From contig NZ_JAFFZS010000048.1 in assembly GCF_016921115.1 (NCBI RefSeq), forward strand, positions 1-45,696: DNA of 45,696 nucleotides. Reading direction: 5' to 3'. The notes below the pieces were generated by a model, which was not told the DNA's origin, searched no databases, and saw only the letters and a program-made list of their open reading frames with translations. This stretch comes from Streptomyces actuosus (GTDB lineage Bacteria; Actinomycetota; Actinomycetes; Streptomycetales; Streptomycetaceae). Below are positions 8,032 to 17,663 of this stretch, one piece after another. The position numbers and the translations under genes are program-made. How positions within the stretch are numbered: position 1 is the stretch's first letter; every line of letters starts with the position of its first letter.

Positions 8032-9689
8032 CCGGGTACGCCGCCCAGCCCTGGCGGGACCTCCTCACCGAGGTCCAGCGCGCCCCGGTGGACCCGGCCC
8101 CCTCCCTGGTGCACGCCCTGCGCCGGGCCGTCGCCGAGGTGCCGGAGCGGACCTTCCTCACCTACTTCGACGGGCGCCTGACCTACCGCGAGACCGAGGA
8201 GCTCAGCGACTCCGTCGCCGGCCGTCTCGCGGCCGGCGGCGTCGGACGAGGCGACCGCGTGGCCGTCCTGCTCCAGAACTCCCCGCACTTCGTGCTCGCG
8301 GTGCTCGGTGCCTGGAAGGCCGGCGCGATCGTCGTCCCCGTCAACCCGATGTACAAGTCCGCCGAGGTGGCCCACGTACTGCGCGACGCCGAGGCCTCCG
8401 CGCTGATCTGCTCCGACCGGGCCTGGGAGTCGTACCTGAGGACGACGGCCGCCGACTCCCCGGTCCGTGTCGTGCTCACCGCCTGCGAGCGGGACTTCCA
8501 GACCGCCGACGACGCGCGCGTGCTCTCCTTCGAGCGGCTCCCGCTGGCCGCCGACGCCGACGACCTGACCGCCGTCGCCCGCGCCGGCCACCCGGCCCCC
8601 GAGGGGCGCGTCCCCGCGTCCGGCGAGATCGCGCTCATCAGCTACACCTCGGGCACCAGCGGCACCCCCAAGGGCGCCACCAACACGCACGGCAACATCA
8701 TGTACAACGCCGAGCGGCAGCGGACCGGGCTGGCGCTGCCCGAGGCACCGGTCTACTTCGCCATGGCCCCGCTGTTCCACATCACCGGCATGGTCGCCCA
8801 GTTCGCTGCCTGTCTGACCAGCGCGGGCACGCTGGTCCTGGCGTACCGCTTCGAGGCGGGCGTCGTCCTGGACGCGTTCGCCGCACACCGCCCGCACTAC
8901 ACGGTCGGCCCGTCGACCGCGTTCATGGCGCTGGCCGCCCACCCCGGCTGCACCCGCGAGCACTTCGCGTCCTTCGCCGCCATCGCCTCCGGCGGCGCCC
9001 CGCTGCCGCCGGCCCTGGTGGAGAAGTTCCGGGCCGGTTTCGGACCGTACATCCGCAACGGGTACGGCCTCACCGAGTGCACCGCCCCCTGCGCCGCCGT
9101 GCCCCCGCACCTGGAGGCACCCGTCGATCCGGTCTCCGGCACCCTTGCCGTCGGCCTGCCCGGCCCCGACACCGTGGTCCGGATCGTCGACGAGGAGGGC
9201 CGAGAGGTGCCCTTCGGCGAGCAGGGCGAGATCCTGGTGCGCGGACCGCAGGTCGTGCCGGGCTACTGGCGCCGCCCCGACGCCACCGCCGAGACCTTCC
9301 CCGGCGGGGAACTGCGCACCGGCGACATCGGCTTCATGGACGAGCAGGGCTGGCTGTACGTGGTCGACCGCAAGAAGGACATGATCAACGCGTCCGGCTT
9401 CAAGGTCTGGCCGCGTGAGGTCGAGGACGTGCTCTACACACACCCGGCGGTACGCGAGGCGGCCGTCGTCGGGGTGCCCGACGGGTACCGCGGGGAGACC
9501 GTCAAGGCGTACATCAGTCTGCGTCCGGGCGCCGAGACGGCCCCGGACGACCTGGCGGCCTACTGCAAGGAGAGACTGGCCGCGTACAAATACCCCCGTC
9601 AGGTGGAGATCCTGCCCGACCTGCCCAAGACGGCAAGTGGGAAGATCCTCCGGCGGGAACTGCGTTCCCGCACGCAACAGAACCGTTAG
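8028..9689 (+). CDS. Acyl-CoA synthetase (fatty-acid-CoA ligase)
   Basis: This 553-residue adenylate-forming enzyme activates a carboxylic acid as acyl-AMP and transfers it to CoA. YTSGTSGTPKG at 206-216 is the phosphate-binding loop. NGYGLTEC is motif A5. RTGDIGFMDEQGWLYVVDRK gives the ribose-binding Asp and the hinge. K539 in KTASGKILRR is the catalytic lysine. The start is GTG at 8028, overlapping the SDR stop. All key residues are present. The neighbouring acyl-CoA dehydrogenase and TetR point to medium- or long-chain fatty acid use, but an aromatic acid is possible. The TetR gene follows after 17 bases. Confidence 0.92.
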   Translation: MTGYAAQPWRDLLTEVQRAPVDPAPSLVHALRRAVAEVPERTFLTYFDGRLTYRETEELSDSVAGRLAAGGVGRGDRVAVLLQNSPHFVLAVLGAWKAGAIVVPVNPMYKSAEVAHVLRDAEASALICSDRAWESYLRTTAADSPVRVVLTACERDFQTADDARVLSFERLPLAADADDLTAVARAGHPAPEGRVPASGEIALISYTSGTSGTPKGATNTHGNIMYNAERQRTGLALPEAPVYFAMAPLFHITGMVAQFAACLTSAGTLVLAYRFEAGVVLDAFAAHRPHYTVGPSTAFMALAAHPGCTREHFASFAAIASGGAPLPPALVEKFRAGFGPYIRNGYGLTECTAPCAAVPPHLEAPVDPVSGTLAVGLPGPDTVVRIVDEEGREVPFGEQGEILVRGPQVVPGYWRRPDATAETFPGGELRTGDIGFMDEQGWLYVVDRKKDMINASGFKVWPREVEDVLYTHPAVREAAVVGVPDGYRGETVKAYISLRPGAETAPDDLAAYCKERLAAYKYPRQVEILPDLPKTASGKILRRELRSRTQQNR

Positions 9690-9706
9690 GAACCACGGAA
9701 AGGCAG

Positions 9707-10309
9707 GTGGCGGCAGTGCCCAGGACGACGGACACGGACGGCACACCCGTGCCGCAGCGGCTCCTGGCCGCCGCCACCCGGCTCTTCGCCGAGCAGGGCT
9801 ACGACCGGACCTCGGTGCAGGAGATCGTCGAGGCCGCGGGCGTCACCAAGGGGGCGCTCTACCACTACTTCGGCTCCAAGGACGACCTGCTGCACGAGGT
9901 GTACGCGCGCGTCCTGCGCGTCCAGCAGGAACGGCTGGACCACTTCGCCGAGATGGACGCGCCGGTGGAGAAGCGGTTGCGGGGCGCGGCGGCCGACGTC
10001 GTGGTCACGACCATCGAGAACCTCGACGACGCGTCGATCTTCTTCCGGTCGATGCACCATCTCAGCCCCGAGAAGAACAAGCAGGTCCGTGCCGAGCGCC
10101 GCCGCTACCACGAGCGCTTCCGCGCCCTCATCGAGGAGGGGCAGCGAGAGGGCGTCTTCTCCACGGCCACGCCGGCGGACCTGGTGGTGGACTACCACTT
10201 CGGCTCGGTCCACCACCTGTCCACCTGGTACCGCCCCGACGGCCCGCTCAGCCCGCAGGAGGTCGCCGACCACCTGGCCGACCTGCTGCTGCGCGCACTG
10301 CGCCCCTGA
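9707..10309 (+). CDS. TetR-family transcriptional repressor
   Basis: The 200-residue protein has an N-terminal TetR HTH: AATRLFAEQGYDRTSVQEIV then AAGVTKGALYHYFGSKDDLL, about residues 17-60. It is followed by an all-helical ligand-binding domain (LDDASIFFRSMHH, EERREYHERFRAL-like helix). The start is either GTG 9707 or GTG 9716; both have a purine-rich stretch in range. It is the last gene of the SDR/acyl-CoA ligase operon. It most likely represses this operon and the opposite one through the two related palindromes at 7203 and 12977, with acyl-CoA as probable inducer. Regulation is inferred. Confidence 0.9.
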   Translation: MAAVPRTTDTDGTPVPQRLLAAATRLFAEQGYDRTSVQEIVEAAGVTKGALYHYFGSKDDLLHEVYARVLRVQQERLDHFAEMDAPVEKRLRGAAADVVVTTIENLDDASIFFRSMHHLSPEKNKQVRAERRRYHERFRALIEEGQREGVFSTATPADLVVDYHFGSVHHLSTWYRPDGPLSPQEVADHLADLLLRALRP

Positions 10310-10618
10310 CAGGGGCCCGTGCCACGCCCGCTCCCGGGCGCACCGCCCACCGGGCCCGCACCCGTGCGGCGCGCTCGGGTACGGGCCCGGGACGCGGGGG
10401 GCGGCCCTGCGAGGTGACCGGTCGGGCGCCGTGACCGCGGGCGCACGGTGCCGGAACCGGCTCGGACCGGCGTCACGGACCGGCCGAGGACCGAGGCGTG
10501 AACCGGGCGAGATCCGCCCCCGTGCCTCGGCAGGCCCGGACGCGGACCGGCACAGGCACGGGACTGTGGACGGGCGAGGGCGCCGGACCGGCGTCGGCCG
10601 GATCCGACACGCGGACCG
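10310..10618. other. Intergenic stretch without a supported gene
   Basis: This roughly 310-base GC-rich stretch lies between the convergent tetR and acyl-CoA dehydrogenase genes. All frames give arginine/proline-rich shadow translations. Nothing is seen except the hairpin that follows at 10619. Confidence 0.4.
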
Positions 10619-10660
10619 GCGCGGGAGGGGCGACCGCTCCCGCGTCCGCCCCTCCCGCGC
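10619..10660. terminator. Bidirectional terminator hairpin
   Basis: Arms 10619-10632 and 10647-10660 match over 14 bases with a 14-base loop. It lies between the convergent tetR and acyl-CoA dehydrogenase genes, 15 bases beyond the latter's stop. Confidence 0.7.
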
Positions 10661-10675
10661 CGCCTCAGAGGCACT

Positions 10676-11890
<1,215 letters not shown>

Positions 11891-11896
11891 GGCGGG

Positions 11897-12931
11897 TCAG
11901 CCTTCCTGGAGACCGTCGTGAAGAGTCGTCAGGCCGTGCTCGATGAAGACGGGGACCAGGTCGCCGATGCGGTCGAAGCCCCGCCCGACCGTCTGGCCCA
12001 GCGTGTAGCGGTAGTGGATGCCCTCCAGGATCACGGCGAGCTTGAACCAGGCGAACGCCGTGTACCAGGAGACGGCCGACACGTCCCGCCCGGACCGCTC
12101 GGCGTACCGGGCGATCAGTGCGGAGGGAGCCGGATGGCCGGGTGCCTCGGCTGTGGTGGAGACCGGCGAGCCGGCCATGCCCAGCGGCGTGCTGTACATC
12201 ACCAGCAGCCCCAGGTCGGTCAGCGGGTCGCCGAGCGTGGACATCTCCCAGTCGAGCACGGCCTTGATCGTGTCGTCGGCGCCGATGAGGACGTTGTCGA
12301 GGCGGTAGTCGCCGTGCACCACCGCGGGGGCGGGGGAGCGGGGCAGCGCACGGCCGAGCGCGGCGTGCAGTTCGTCGACGCCGGCCAGCTCGCGGTTGCG
12401 GGAGGCGTCCAGCTGCTTGCCCCACCGGCGCAGCTGCCGGTCCAGGAAGCCCTCCGGGCGCCCGAAGTCCTCCAGACCCACCTCGGCGGGTTCGACGGCG
12501 TGCAGTCCAACGAGTGTGTCGACGAGGGACAGCACCGTCTCCCGGGTGCGCTGCGGGCCGAGCGGGGCGAGCTGGTCGGCGGTGCGGTACGGGGTGCCCT
12601 CGACGAACTCCATGACGTAGAACGGTGCCCCGAGCACCTCCTCGTCCTCGCACAGCAGGACCGGCCGCGGCACCGGCACCGACGTCGGGTGCAACGCGCT
12701 GATCACGCGGTGCTCGCGCCGCATGTCGTGCGCGGTGGCCAGCACGTGGCCGAGCGGGGGCCGCCGGACCACCCAGGTCGAGGTGCCGTCGGAGACCTTG
12801 TAGGTCAGGTTCGACCGTCCGCCCTCGATCAGCCGGCCGGTCAGAGGCCCCTGCACCAGGCCGGGACGCTCACGGTCGAGCAGGTCGCGCAGCCGTTCGG
12901 GATCGAGTCCGGGCGGATGGTCGGGGCTCAT
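11897..12931 (-). CDS. Phosphotransferase-family protein (ACAD10-kinase-like)
   Basis: This 344-residue APH-fold protein has VVHGDYRLDNVLIG (catalytic loop with Asp and Asn) and VLDWEMSTLGDPLTDLG (metal-binding Asp). WVVRRPPLGHVL is the substrate/ATP strand. In animal ACAD10/11 and many actinobacteria, this domain is paired with an acyl-CoA dehydrogenase and acts on 4-hydroxy acids or their CoA esters. Here it is the first gene of a two-gene operon with the dehydrogenase. TAGGAG six bases before the ATG supports the start. The operator-like palindrome 46 bases upstream suggests control by the nearby TetR. The substrate is an inference from the pairing. Confidence 0.85.
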   Translation of the reverse strand: MSPDHPPGLDPERLRDLLDRERPGLVQGPLTGRLIEGGRSNLTYKVSDGTSTWVVRRPPLGHVLATAHDMRREHRVISALHPTSVPVPRPVLLCEDEEVLGAPFYVMEFVEGTPYRTADQLAPLGPQRTRETVLSLVDTLVGLHAVEPAEVGLEDFGRPEGFLDRQLRRWGKQLDASRNRELAGVDELHAALGRALPRSPAPAVVHGDYRLDNVLIGADDTIKAVLDWEMSTLGDPLTDLGLLVMYSTPLGMAGSPVSTTAEAPGHPAPSALIARYAERSGRDVSAVSWYTAFAWFKLAVILEGIHYRYTLGQTVGRGFDRIGDLVPVFIEHGLTTLHDGLQEG

Positions 12932-12976
12932 GCGGCGCTCCTACGGGTCACTGGGCAACAGAACTCGACTTATCAT

Positions 12977-12990
12977 GCCGACCAGTCGGT
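12977..12990. promoter_or_regulatory. Operator-like palindrome, TetR type, upstream of the phosphotransferase/ACAD operon
   Basis: On the minus strand this reads ACCGACTGGTCGGC, preceded by AT. Over 16 bases it shares 12 with the site at 7201-7216, and it is 12/14 to a perfect palindrome. It lies 46 bases before the operon start. This is a good candidate for the second TetR operator. Confidence 0.55.
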
Positions 12991-13382
12991 ATGTCGTCCA
13001 GTGCGAGGTGCAAACGTGATCGGGGACACGATAGGCCGACGGCCCTTGGGGCAGTACCCCGAGAGCCGCGCGCCGGTGCGCGGGCGGTCCTTTCCGGCCG
13101 GGCCCGGAACCCGGGCCCCGCCCCGCGCCCACGCGTCGGCACCCGTGTCCGCCGCACGTGCGCCGCGCCCGCGGGGCCCGTCGAACCCGCTGGGTGCCGG
13201 CTCGCGCCCGCCGGACCCGCCGCTCCGCACCCGCCGCTCCGGACCCGCCGCTCCGGGCCCGGCGAAACCGGACCCGCCGCTCCGGGCCCGGCGAAACCGG
13301 ACCCGCCGCTCCGGGCCCGCCGCTCCGGGCCCGGCAAAACCGGACCCGGCGAACCGGCGCCGCGCCCTTCCGCCCGGGTCGG
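12991..13382. repeat. Tandem 29-bp repeats in an intergenic region
   Basis: The spacer contains two adjacent perfect 29-base copies, 13241-13269 and 13270-13298. Each starts GGACCCGCCGCTCC and ends GGCGAAACC. Degenerate copies flank them from about 13211 to 13355. The units are almost pure G+C with a short GAAACC punctuation. No gene is supported here. The repeats probably arise by slippage. They are not CRISPR, since no spacers separate them. Confidence 0.7.
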
Positions 13383-13685
13383 TCAGTGGTCGTCCCAGTG
13401 GCCGTCGTGCTCCGCGTGGCGGTGGCCGTCGTGGAGGTAGTCGACGTGGTCGCCGTGCAGGACGCTCTCGTGCCCGCAGTCCTGCCCGTGCCGATGCTCG
13501 TGCCCCTCGTGCACCACGTGCTCGTCGCGTTCGCACTCGTCCCAATGACCCTGGTGCTCGCGGTGCATGTGGCCGTCGTGCGCGTAGTCCACGTGGTCGC
13601 CGTGCGGGACCTCGGTGTGCCCGCACTCCGGTCCGTGGGTGTGGGTGTGGGAGTGGGAGTCGTGTGCGTGGTGCAGGGTCGTCAT
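13383..13685 (-). CDS. Histidine-rich metal-binding-like protein with duplicated unit
   Basis: This 100-residue protein has 29 histidines. After an H-x-H start (residues 5-17) it holds two 35-residue copies at 17-51 and 66-100. Each contains HG-x-x-CGH, HGDHVDY and HDGH-x-H-x-EH-x-GHWD. The spacing and composition suggest binding of zinc, nickel or cobalt, possibly as a store or chaperone. There is no signal peptide or membrane segment. The ATG at 13685 was chosen because the histidine motif begins immediately; longer readings run into the next gene's antisense. No Zur-like box was recognised upstream. Related proteins in actinobacteria are sometimes named after zinc transporters, but nothing here shows transport. 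Confidence 0.75.
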   Translation of the reverse strand: MTTLHHAHDSHSHTHTHGPECGHTEVPHGDHVDYAHDGHMHREHQGHWDECERDEHVVHEGHEHRHGQDCGHESVLHGDHVDYLHDGHRHAEHDGHWDDH

Positions 13686-13796
13686 GGTGCTCACCTTCGG
13701 TGACGCGGGGATGCCGACGGACAGGCTGCCACGCGAACGGCGCATATCGGGGCATCCGGCTTGCGTGGCGTCAGGGTACCCCCGAGGGTCGGAGCC

Positions 13797-14744
13797 ATGA
13801 AGGCGATCAGCTACAGCCGGTACGGCGGTCCCGAGGTGCTGGAGTACGGGGAGGTGGGCGAGCCCAAGGTCGGGCCCGACGCCGTCCTCGTCAAGGTCCG
13901 GGCGGCGGCCGTCAATCCCGTCGACTGGAAGTGCCGGGAGGGCTATCTGGACGGCATGCTCGAAGCCGTCTTCCCGGTCGTCCCCGGCTGGGACGTCTGC
14001 GGGGTCGTGGTGCAGCCCGGCGTCTCCGTCACCGAGTACGCCGTCGGTGACGAGGTGATCGGGTACGTCCGTGAGGACTTCCTCTCCCGCGGCACCTTCG
14101 CCGAGTACGTCGCCGCCCCCGTGCGCACGCTCGCCCGCAAGCCGCGCAACCTCACCTGGGAGCAGGCCGCCGGGCTGCCGCTGGCCGGGCTCACCGCCTA
14201 CCAGGTGCTCACCCGGGCGCTCGGCGTCAAGCGCGGCGAGACCGTGCTGGTCCACGCCGCCGCCGGCGGTGTCGGCTCGATCGCCGTCCAGCTCGCCCGG
14301 CACTTCGGTGCCCGCGTCATCGGCACGGCGAGCGAGGCCAACCACGACTTCGTGCGGCAGCTGGGCGGTGAGCCGGTCGCCTACGGCGAGGGACTGGTCG
14401 ACCGCGTGCGGGGGCTGGCGCCCGAGGGGGTCGACGCGGCCTTCGACACCGTCGGCGGTGCGGCGCTGCAGGCCTCGGTGGCCCTCCTGGGTTCCGAGGG
14501 GAGGCTGGCCTCCATCGCCGACCCGGACGTGCTCACCTACGGCGGTCGGTACTACTGGGTCCGCCCCGACGCCGAGGACCTCGACCGGCTGTCCGGGCTG
14601 GCCGAGCAGGGCGTGGTGGACGTGAACGTCGCCGCGGCCTTCCCGCTGGAACGGGCGGCCGAGGCGCATCGGCTGAGCGAGGGAGGCCACACCCGGGGCA
14701 AGGTCGTGGTGACGGTGGGCTGGGAGGAGGGGGAGTCCGCTTGA
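13797..14744 (+). CDS. NADPH:quinone-reductase-like oxidoreductase (MDR family)
   Basis: The 315-residue protein is a zinc-free medium-chain dehydrogenase. The N-terminal GroES-like domain has YGGPEVLEYGEV and VKVRAAAVNPVDWKCREG. VLVHAAAGGVGSIAVQLAR around residue 155 is the NADP-binding AAxGxxGxxA motif. The full set of catalytic zinc ligands is missing, as in quinone oxidoreductases. The enzyme probably reduces quinones or enones in the cytosol. The ATG at 13797 follows GGTCGGAG. The gene is divergent from the histidine-rich gene and ends at a double hairpin. Confidence 0.9.
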   Translation: MKAISYSRYGGPEVLEYGEVGEPKVGPDAVLVKVRAAAVNPVDWKCREGYLDGMLEAVFPVVPGWDVCGVVVQPGVSVTEYAVGDEVIGYVREDFLSRGTFAEYVAAPVRTLARKPRNLTWEQAAGLPLAGLTAYQVLTRALGVKRGETVLVHAAAGGVGSIAVQLARHFGARVIGTASEANHDFVRQLGGEPVAYGEGLVDRVRGLAPEGVDAAFDTVGGAALQASVALLGSEGRLASIADPDVLTYGGRYYWVRPDAEDLDRLSGLAEQGVVDVNVAAAFPLERAAEAHRLSEGGHTRGKVVVTVGWEEGESA

Positions 14745-14747
14745 GGC

Positions 14748-14809
14748 CCGTCGTGGGCCCGGCCGCTCGGACGGGCCCACGACGGTCCCGGCCGCTCGGA
14801 CGGCCGGGA
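14748..14809 (+). terminator. Double terminator hairpin
   Basis: The first stem is 14748-14761 paired with 14772-14785 (14 perfect base pairs, 10-base loop). The second is 14786-14793 paired with 14802-14809 (8 base pairs, 8-base loop). Both lie directly after the oxidoreductase stop. Confidence 0.75.
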
Positions 14810-14845
14810 CCCCGGCCGTCGGGCTGTGCCCGGGCGGGGACCGGT

Positions 14846-15154
14846 TCAGAGCACGAGGAGCGTCGCGCACAGCGCCAGCGCGACCGTGTACAGCACCGCC
14901 GCCGTGGCGTGCCTGGGCGCCAGGGCCGTGGGGCGGCCGGTCGCCGCCAGGGTGCTGATGCGGTGGTGGGCGACGAGCAGGAAACCCAGCCAGAGCAGCG
15001 CGCTGACGGCGCACACGGTGAGCCCGATCGCCGACGGGCCGTTCTGCAGAGCGTTCCGGGCGGCGAGGACGGCGACCACCGTGGAGGCCAGCGTCGTACG
15101 CCGCCAGGCCAGCCGCGTCCGCTCCGGCTGCAGGCCCGGGTCCCGCCCGCTCAC
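14846..15154 (-). CDS. DUF202-type small membrane protein
   Basis: This 102-residue protein has a GTG start at 15154 overlapping the stop of the upstream gene. It begins with LQPERTRLAWRRTTLA, the R-T-x-LAWxRT signature of DUF202. Three hydrophobic segments follow (VVAVLAARNAL, LTVCAVSALLWLGFLLVA, AAVLYTVALALCATLLVL). The function of DUF202 is unknown. It is coupled to a second, longer DUF202/YidH-like protein, and tandem pairs of this kind are common in actinobacteria. It is the last gene of the nudix-yidH-DUF202 operon. Confidence 0.8.
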   Translation of the reverse strand: MSGRDPGLQPERTRLAWRRTTLASTVVAVLAARNALQNGPSAIGLTVCAVSALLWLGFLLVAHHRISTLAATGRPTALAPRHATAAVLYTVALALCATLLVL

Positions 15155-15543
15155 CCCTCCCACCCCGCGATCACGACGACCACCATCGCCACGGCCACGA
15201 CGGCGACGGCGAGGCTCAGCACGGTCGGGAAGCGCGACAGCGGGAGGTCCTCCCCGCGCCGCATGGCCTGCTCGGCGCGCACCCAGTGGTTCACCGCGCG
15301 CAGCGCGCACAGCACGCCGGACGCGAGCAGCGCGAGGGCGAGCCCGACCCGCCAGGCCCAGCGGAGGTCGGGCAGGAACTGGTCCACCGCGAAACCGCCG
15401 CCGATCAGTGCCAGCGCGGTGCGCAGCCAGGCGAGGAAGGTGCGCTCGTTCGCCAGTGAGAACCGGTAGTCGGGCGTGCTGCCCTCTTCGCGGATCCGCT
15501 GAGGCGCGAACCATAACCGAACATTGCGGGCGAATGGGATCAC
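15151..15543 (-). CDS. YidH/DUF202-family membrane protein
   Basis: The protein has 130 residues and a GTG start at 15543, with AAGG eight bases upstream. RFSLANERTFLAWLRTALALIGGGFAV is the DUF202 core, where NERTFLAWLRT is highly conserved. Three membrane segments follow the amphipathic start (ALALIGGGFAV, VGLALALLASGVLCA, VLSLAVAVVAVAMVVVVIAG). The role is unknown. It lies nine bases after the Nudix gene and overlaps the next gene by four bases. Confidence 0.85.
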   Translation of the reverse strand: MIPFARNVRLWFAPQRIREEGSTPDYRFSLANERTFLAWLRTALALIGGGFAVDQFLPDLRWAWRVGLALALLASGVLCALRAVNHWVRAEQAMRRGEDLPLSRFPTVLSLAVAVVAVAMVVVVIAGWEG

Positions 15544-15552
15544 GTGAGGACC

Positions 15553-16086
15553 TTACCCGGCGGACTCCTCGCGCCCCTCGGTCCAGAACTCCCTCAGCCG
15601 TTCGAACGCCGCCAGCCCGTCCGGTACCCACGTCCACTCCGCGAGACGCCGTTCGACCTCCTCCTCGGGCAGGAAGTCGTGCCAGGCGACCTCCTCGACC
15701 TGGGGGCTGACCGGCAGGTCGCAGCGCACCTCGTACACCGCCGACCACCAGCTGTGTCCGGCGCCGTCGTCGTACAGGAACTTGAAGAGGAACCGCGGCC
15801 GGGGCAGCCCGCTCACCCCCAGTTCCTCCTCGGCCTCGCGCAGGGCGGCGTCGTCGTAGGCCTCGCCCGCGCCGACGACCCCGCCGACGAACATGTCGTA
15901 CAGGGAGGGGAAGACCAGCTTGGTCGGGGTGCGGCGGTGCACGAAGACGCGGCCCGCCCCGTCGCGGGCCTGGACGAAGACGCAGCGGTGGCGCAGGCCC
16001 CTGGCGTACGCCTCGCCCCGCGACCACTGGCCGACGACCCGGTCCTGGTCGTCGACGATGTCGAGAATCTCGTCGGCAGCGCTCAT
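15553..16086 (-). CDS. Nudix hydrolase
   Basis: The 177-residue protein carries a complete Nudix box at residues 69-91 (G-x5-E-x7-REAEEELGV), which binds Mg2+ and cleaves nucleoside-diphosphate-linked substrates. The N-terminal EILDIVDDQDRVVGQWSRGE and HRCVFVQ resemble the YfcD/isopentenyl-isomerase-like subgroup. ATG 16086 is chosen because the family starts just before this conserved strand and GGATGGGG lies upstream. A longer reading to 16215 adds only low-complexity residues. It is the first gene of an operon with two DUF202 proteins. The substrate is unknown. Confidence 0.88.
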   Translation of the reverse strand: MSAADEILDIVDDQDRVVGQWSRGEAYARGLRHRCVFVQARDGAGRVFVHRRTPTKLVFPSLYDMFVGGVVGAGEAYDDAALREAEEELGVSGLPRPRFLFKFLYDDGAGHSWWSAVYEVRCDLPVSPQVEEVAWHDFLPEEEVERRLAEWTWVPDGLAAFERLREFWTEGREESAG

Positions 16087-16281
16087 GGCCCCATCCAAGC
16101 AGCCCGCCCGCGCCCCGGGAGCTGTTCCCGGACCCTGTCCCGCCTTCGTCCGGCGGGGGCGATCCGGGCCTGTCGGGTGTGCGGACCGGTGCCGGGAACC
16201 GGCGGTGGGCCACACGGGGGTCGGCGGGGCGGGACGGTGGGGCTCGGCGGGCCGGCGCGGGCGCGGGCGGAACGTGCCGGC

Positions 16282-17175
16282 TCAGCTCGGCTGGAGGGCG
16301 GGGACCCGCTCCGGTTTCGCGGAGCCGCAGGGCATCGCGGGGTGCAGTCCCAGCAGGACGATGCCGGTCACGATCGCCGCGAGGCCGGCCGCCTCCCAGG
16401 TCAGGGCACCTACGTCGGTGCGCAGGCGGTCGCCGAGGAACCCCACGCCGCAGGCGATGCCGGCCAGGGGCTGGGCGGCGGTCAGTGCGGGCAGGGACAT
16501 GCGCAGGGAAGCGGTCTCGAAGGCGCTCTGCACCAGGACCAGCCCGGTGACCCCGAGTGTCACCACGGCGTACGGCTGCCAGCCGGTCAGCAGCTCCTGC
16601 AGGCCGCCCGCGGAGAAGCGCTGGCCGCTGATCCGGGTGAGCGCGTCCTGCACTCCGTACAGCAGGCCCGCGGCCACGGCCAGCAGCATCGGGCCGATGC
16701 TCAGCCGGGAGCGCTTGGCGTAGGTCGTCAGGAGCAGCGCGAGGCCGGTCATCGCGCCGATGATGAGCCAGTGCCGCAGGGGGTCCGGCACCGCGGTGCC
16801 GCCCCGCGGCCGGCCCGCCACGATGAACGCGGTCACCCCGCCCGCGAGGAGGGCCAGCCCGGACCAGCCCTGCCGGCCCAGCGGCTGCCGGGTGCGGTGG
16901 CGGGACAGGGCCATGGCGAACAGCAGGTTCGTCGCCAGCAGCGGCTCCACCAGCGAGATCTCGCCCTGGCCGAGCGCGACCGCGCCCAGCGCCATGCCGA
17001 GGGCCATCAGCCCGATGCCACCCAGCCAGCTCGGCACCTTCATCAGGTCCAGGAGGATGCGGGGGGAGAGGAAGTCGCCGAGCGGTGCTCGCTGTGCTGC
17101 GCTCTGCTGGAGGACGAACCCGAAGCCCAGGCAGCATGCCGCGCTCACGGCGAGAACAAGGATGAGAACCGACAC
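16282..17175 (-). CDS. DMT-superfamily transporter (EamA-like)
   Basis: This 297-residue protein has about ten hydrophobic helices, beginning LILVLAVSAACCLGFGFVLQ. It shows the two-fold EamA-type layout: small-residue-rich helices with PLLATNLLFAMALS in the first half and QPLAGIACGVGFLGDRL in the second. It probably exports a small metabolite or drug across the membrane. The GTG at 17175 was chosen because it sits just before the first helix with GAGG upstream. The longer frame to 17370 would add an unsupported soluble extension. It is monocistronic. Confidence 0.8.
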   Translation of the reverse strand: MSVLILVLAVSAACCLGFGFVLQQSAAQRAPLGDFLSPRILLDLMKVPSWLGGIGLMALGMALGAVALGQGEISLVEPLLATNLLFAMALSRHRTRQPLGRQGWSGLALLAGGVTAFIVAGRPRGGTAVPDPLRHWLIIGAMTGLALLLTTYAKRSRLSIGPMLLAVAAGLLYGVQDALTRISGQRFSAGGLQELLTGWQPYAVVTLGVTGLVLVQSAFETASLRMSLPALTAAQPLAGIACGVGFLGDRLRTDVGALTWEAAGLAAIVTGIVLLGLHPAMPCGSAKPERVPALQPS

Positions 17176-17663
17176 GCTGCGTACCTCGATCGTCCGGCCG
17201 GGACACGGGTCGTAAGGGCCGACTGTAGCGTCCCAGGGCCGGCGGGGCCCTGGGGAGTGCCCGGAGAGAACCGTCTCCGGGGAGGCCCCGGAAACGGGCG
17301 GCTGAGTCCCGCCATGGTCGGACGCCGGCTCCGGCTTCGCTATGGCGTACGTCACACCGGTGGGGTCCAAGCTTCCGGCCGCCGGGTGCGCGGTGCCACG
17401 CCCGATCGATCAATTCCCGCCATTCCAGGGGTGGTTGACCTTCCGACTGCGCCGTCGGCCCTTGACGTCAAGTGTTGGCGGCGGGTTTGCTGTGCGTGAT
17501 CGACTGAACGCGGGCCGATGTCCGCACGGGCAGGACGAGCATCAACGGCAACAGCGACAACGCCCCCTGGCGGCCACCGGCGTCATCGGGTGACAGGAGC
17601 GCCGCCGGCGGGACCGACGCCAGTGGCCGTACGAGGAACATAGGAACACGAGGTAGTCCCGCG
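17176..17663. other. Intergenic region, no gene supported
   Basis: These 488 bases separate the transporter and the next, divergent gene. The composition is slightly lower in GC near 17340-17500. The only distinct elements are a perfect 10-base palindrome TTGACGTCAA at 17462-17471 and a GATCGATCAATT stretch near 17405. Either could belong to a promoter, but no -35/-10 pair is convincing. Confidence 0.35.

Noticed and set aside
13211..13355. CRISPR array
   Set aside because: The repeats are directly adjacent with no unique spacers, and no cas genes are present.
14846..17413. A minus-strand frame of 855 codons
   Set aside because: It crosses several genes in the wrong frame with arginine/proline-rich sequence. 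Only its last part (DUF202) is real, from GTG 15154.
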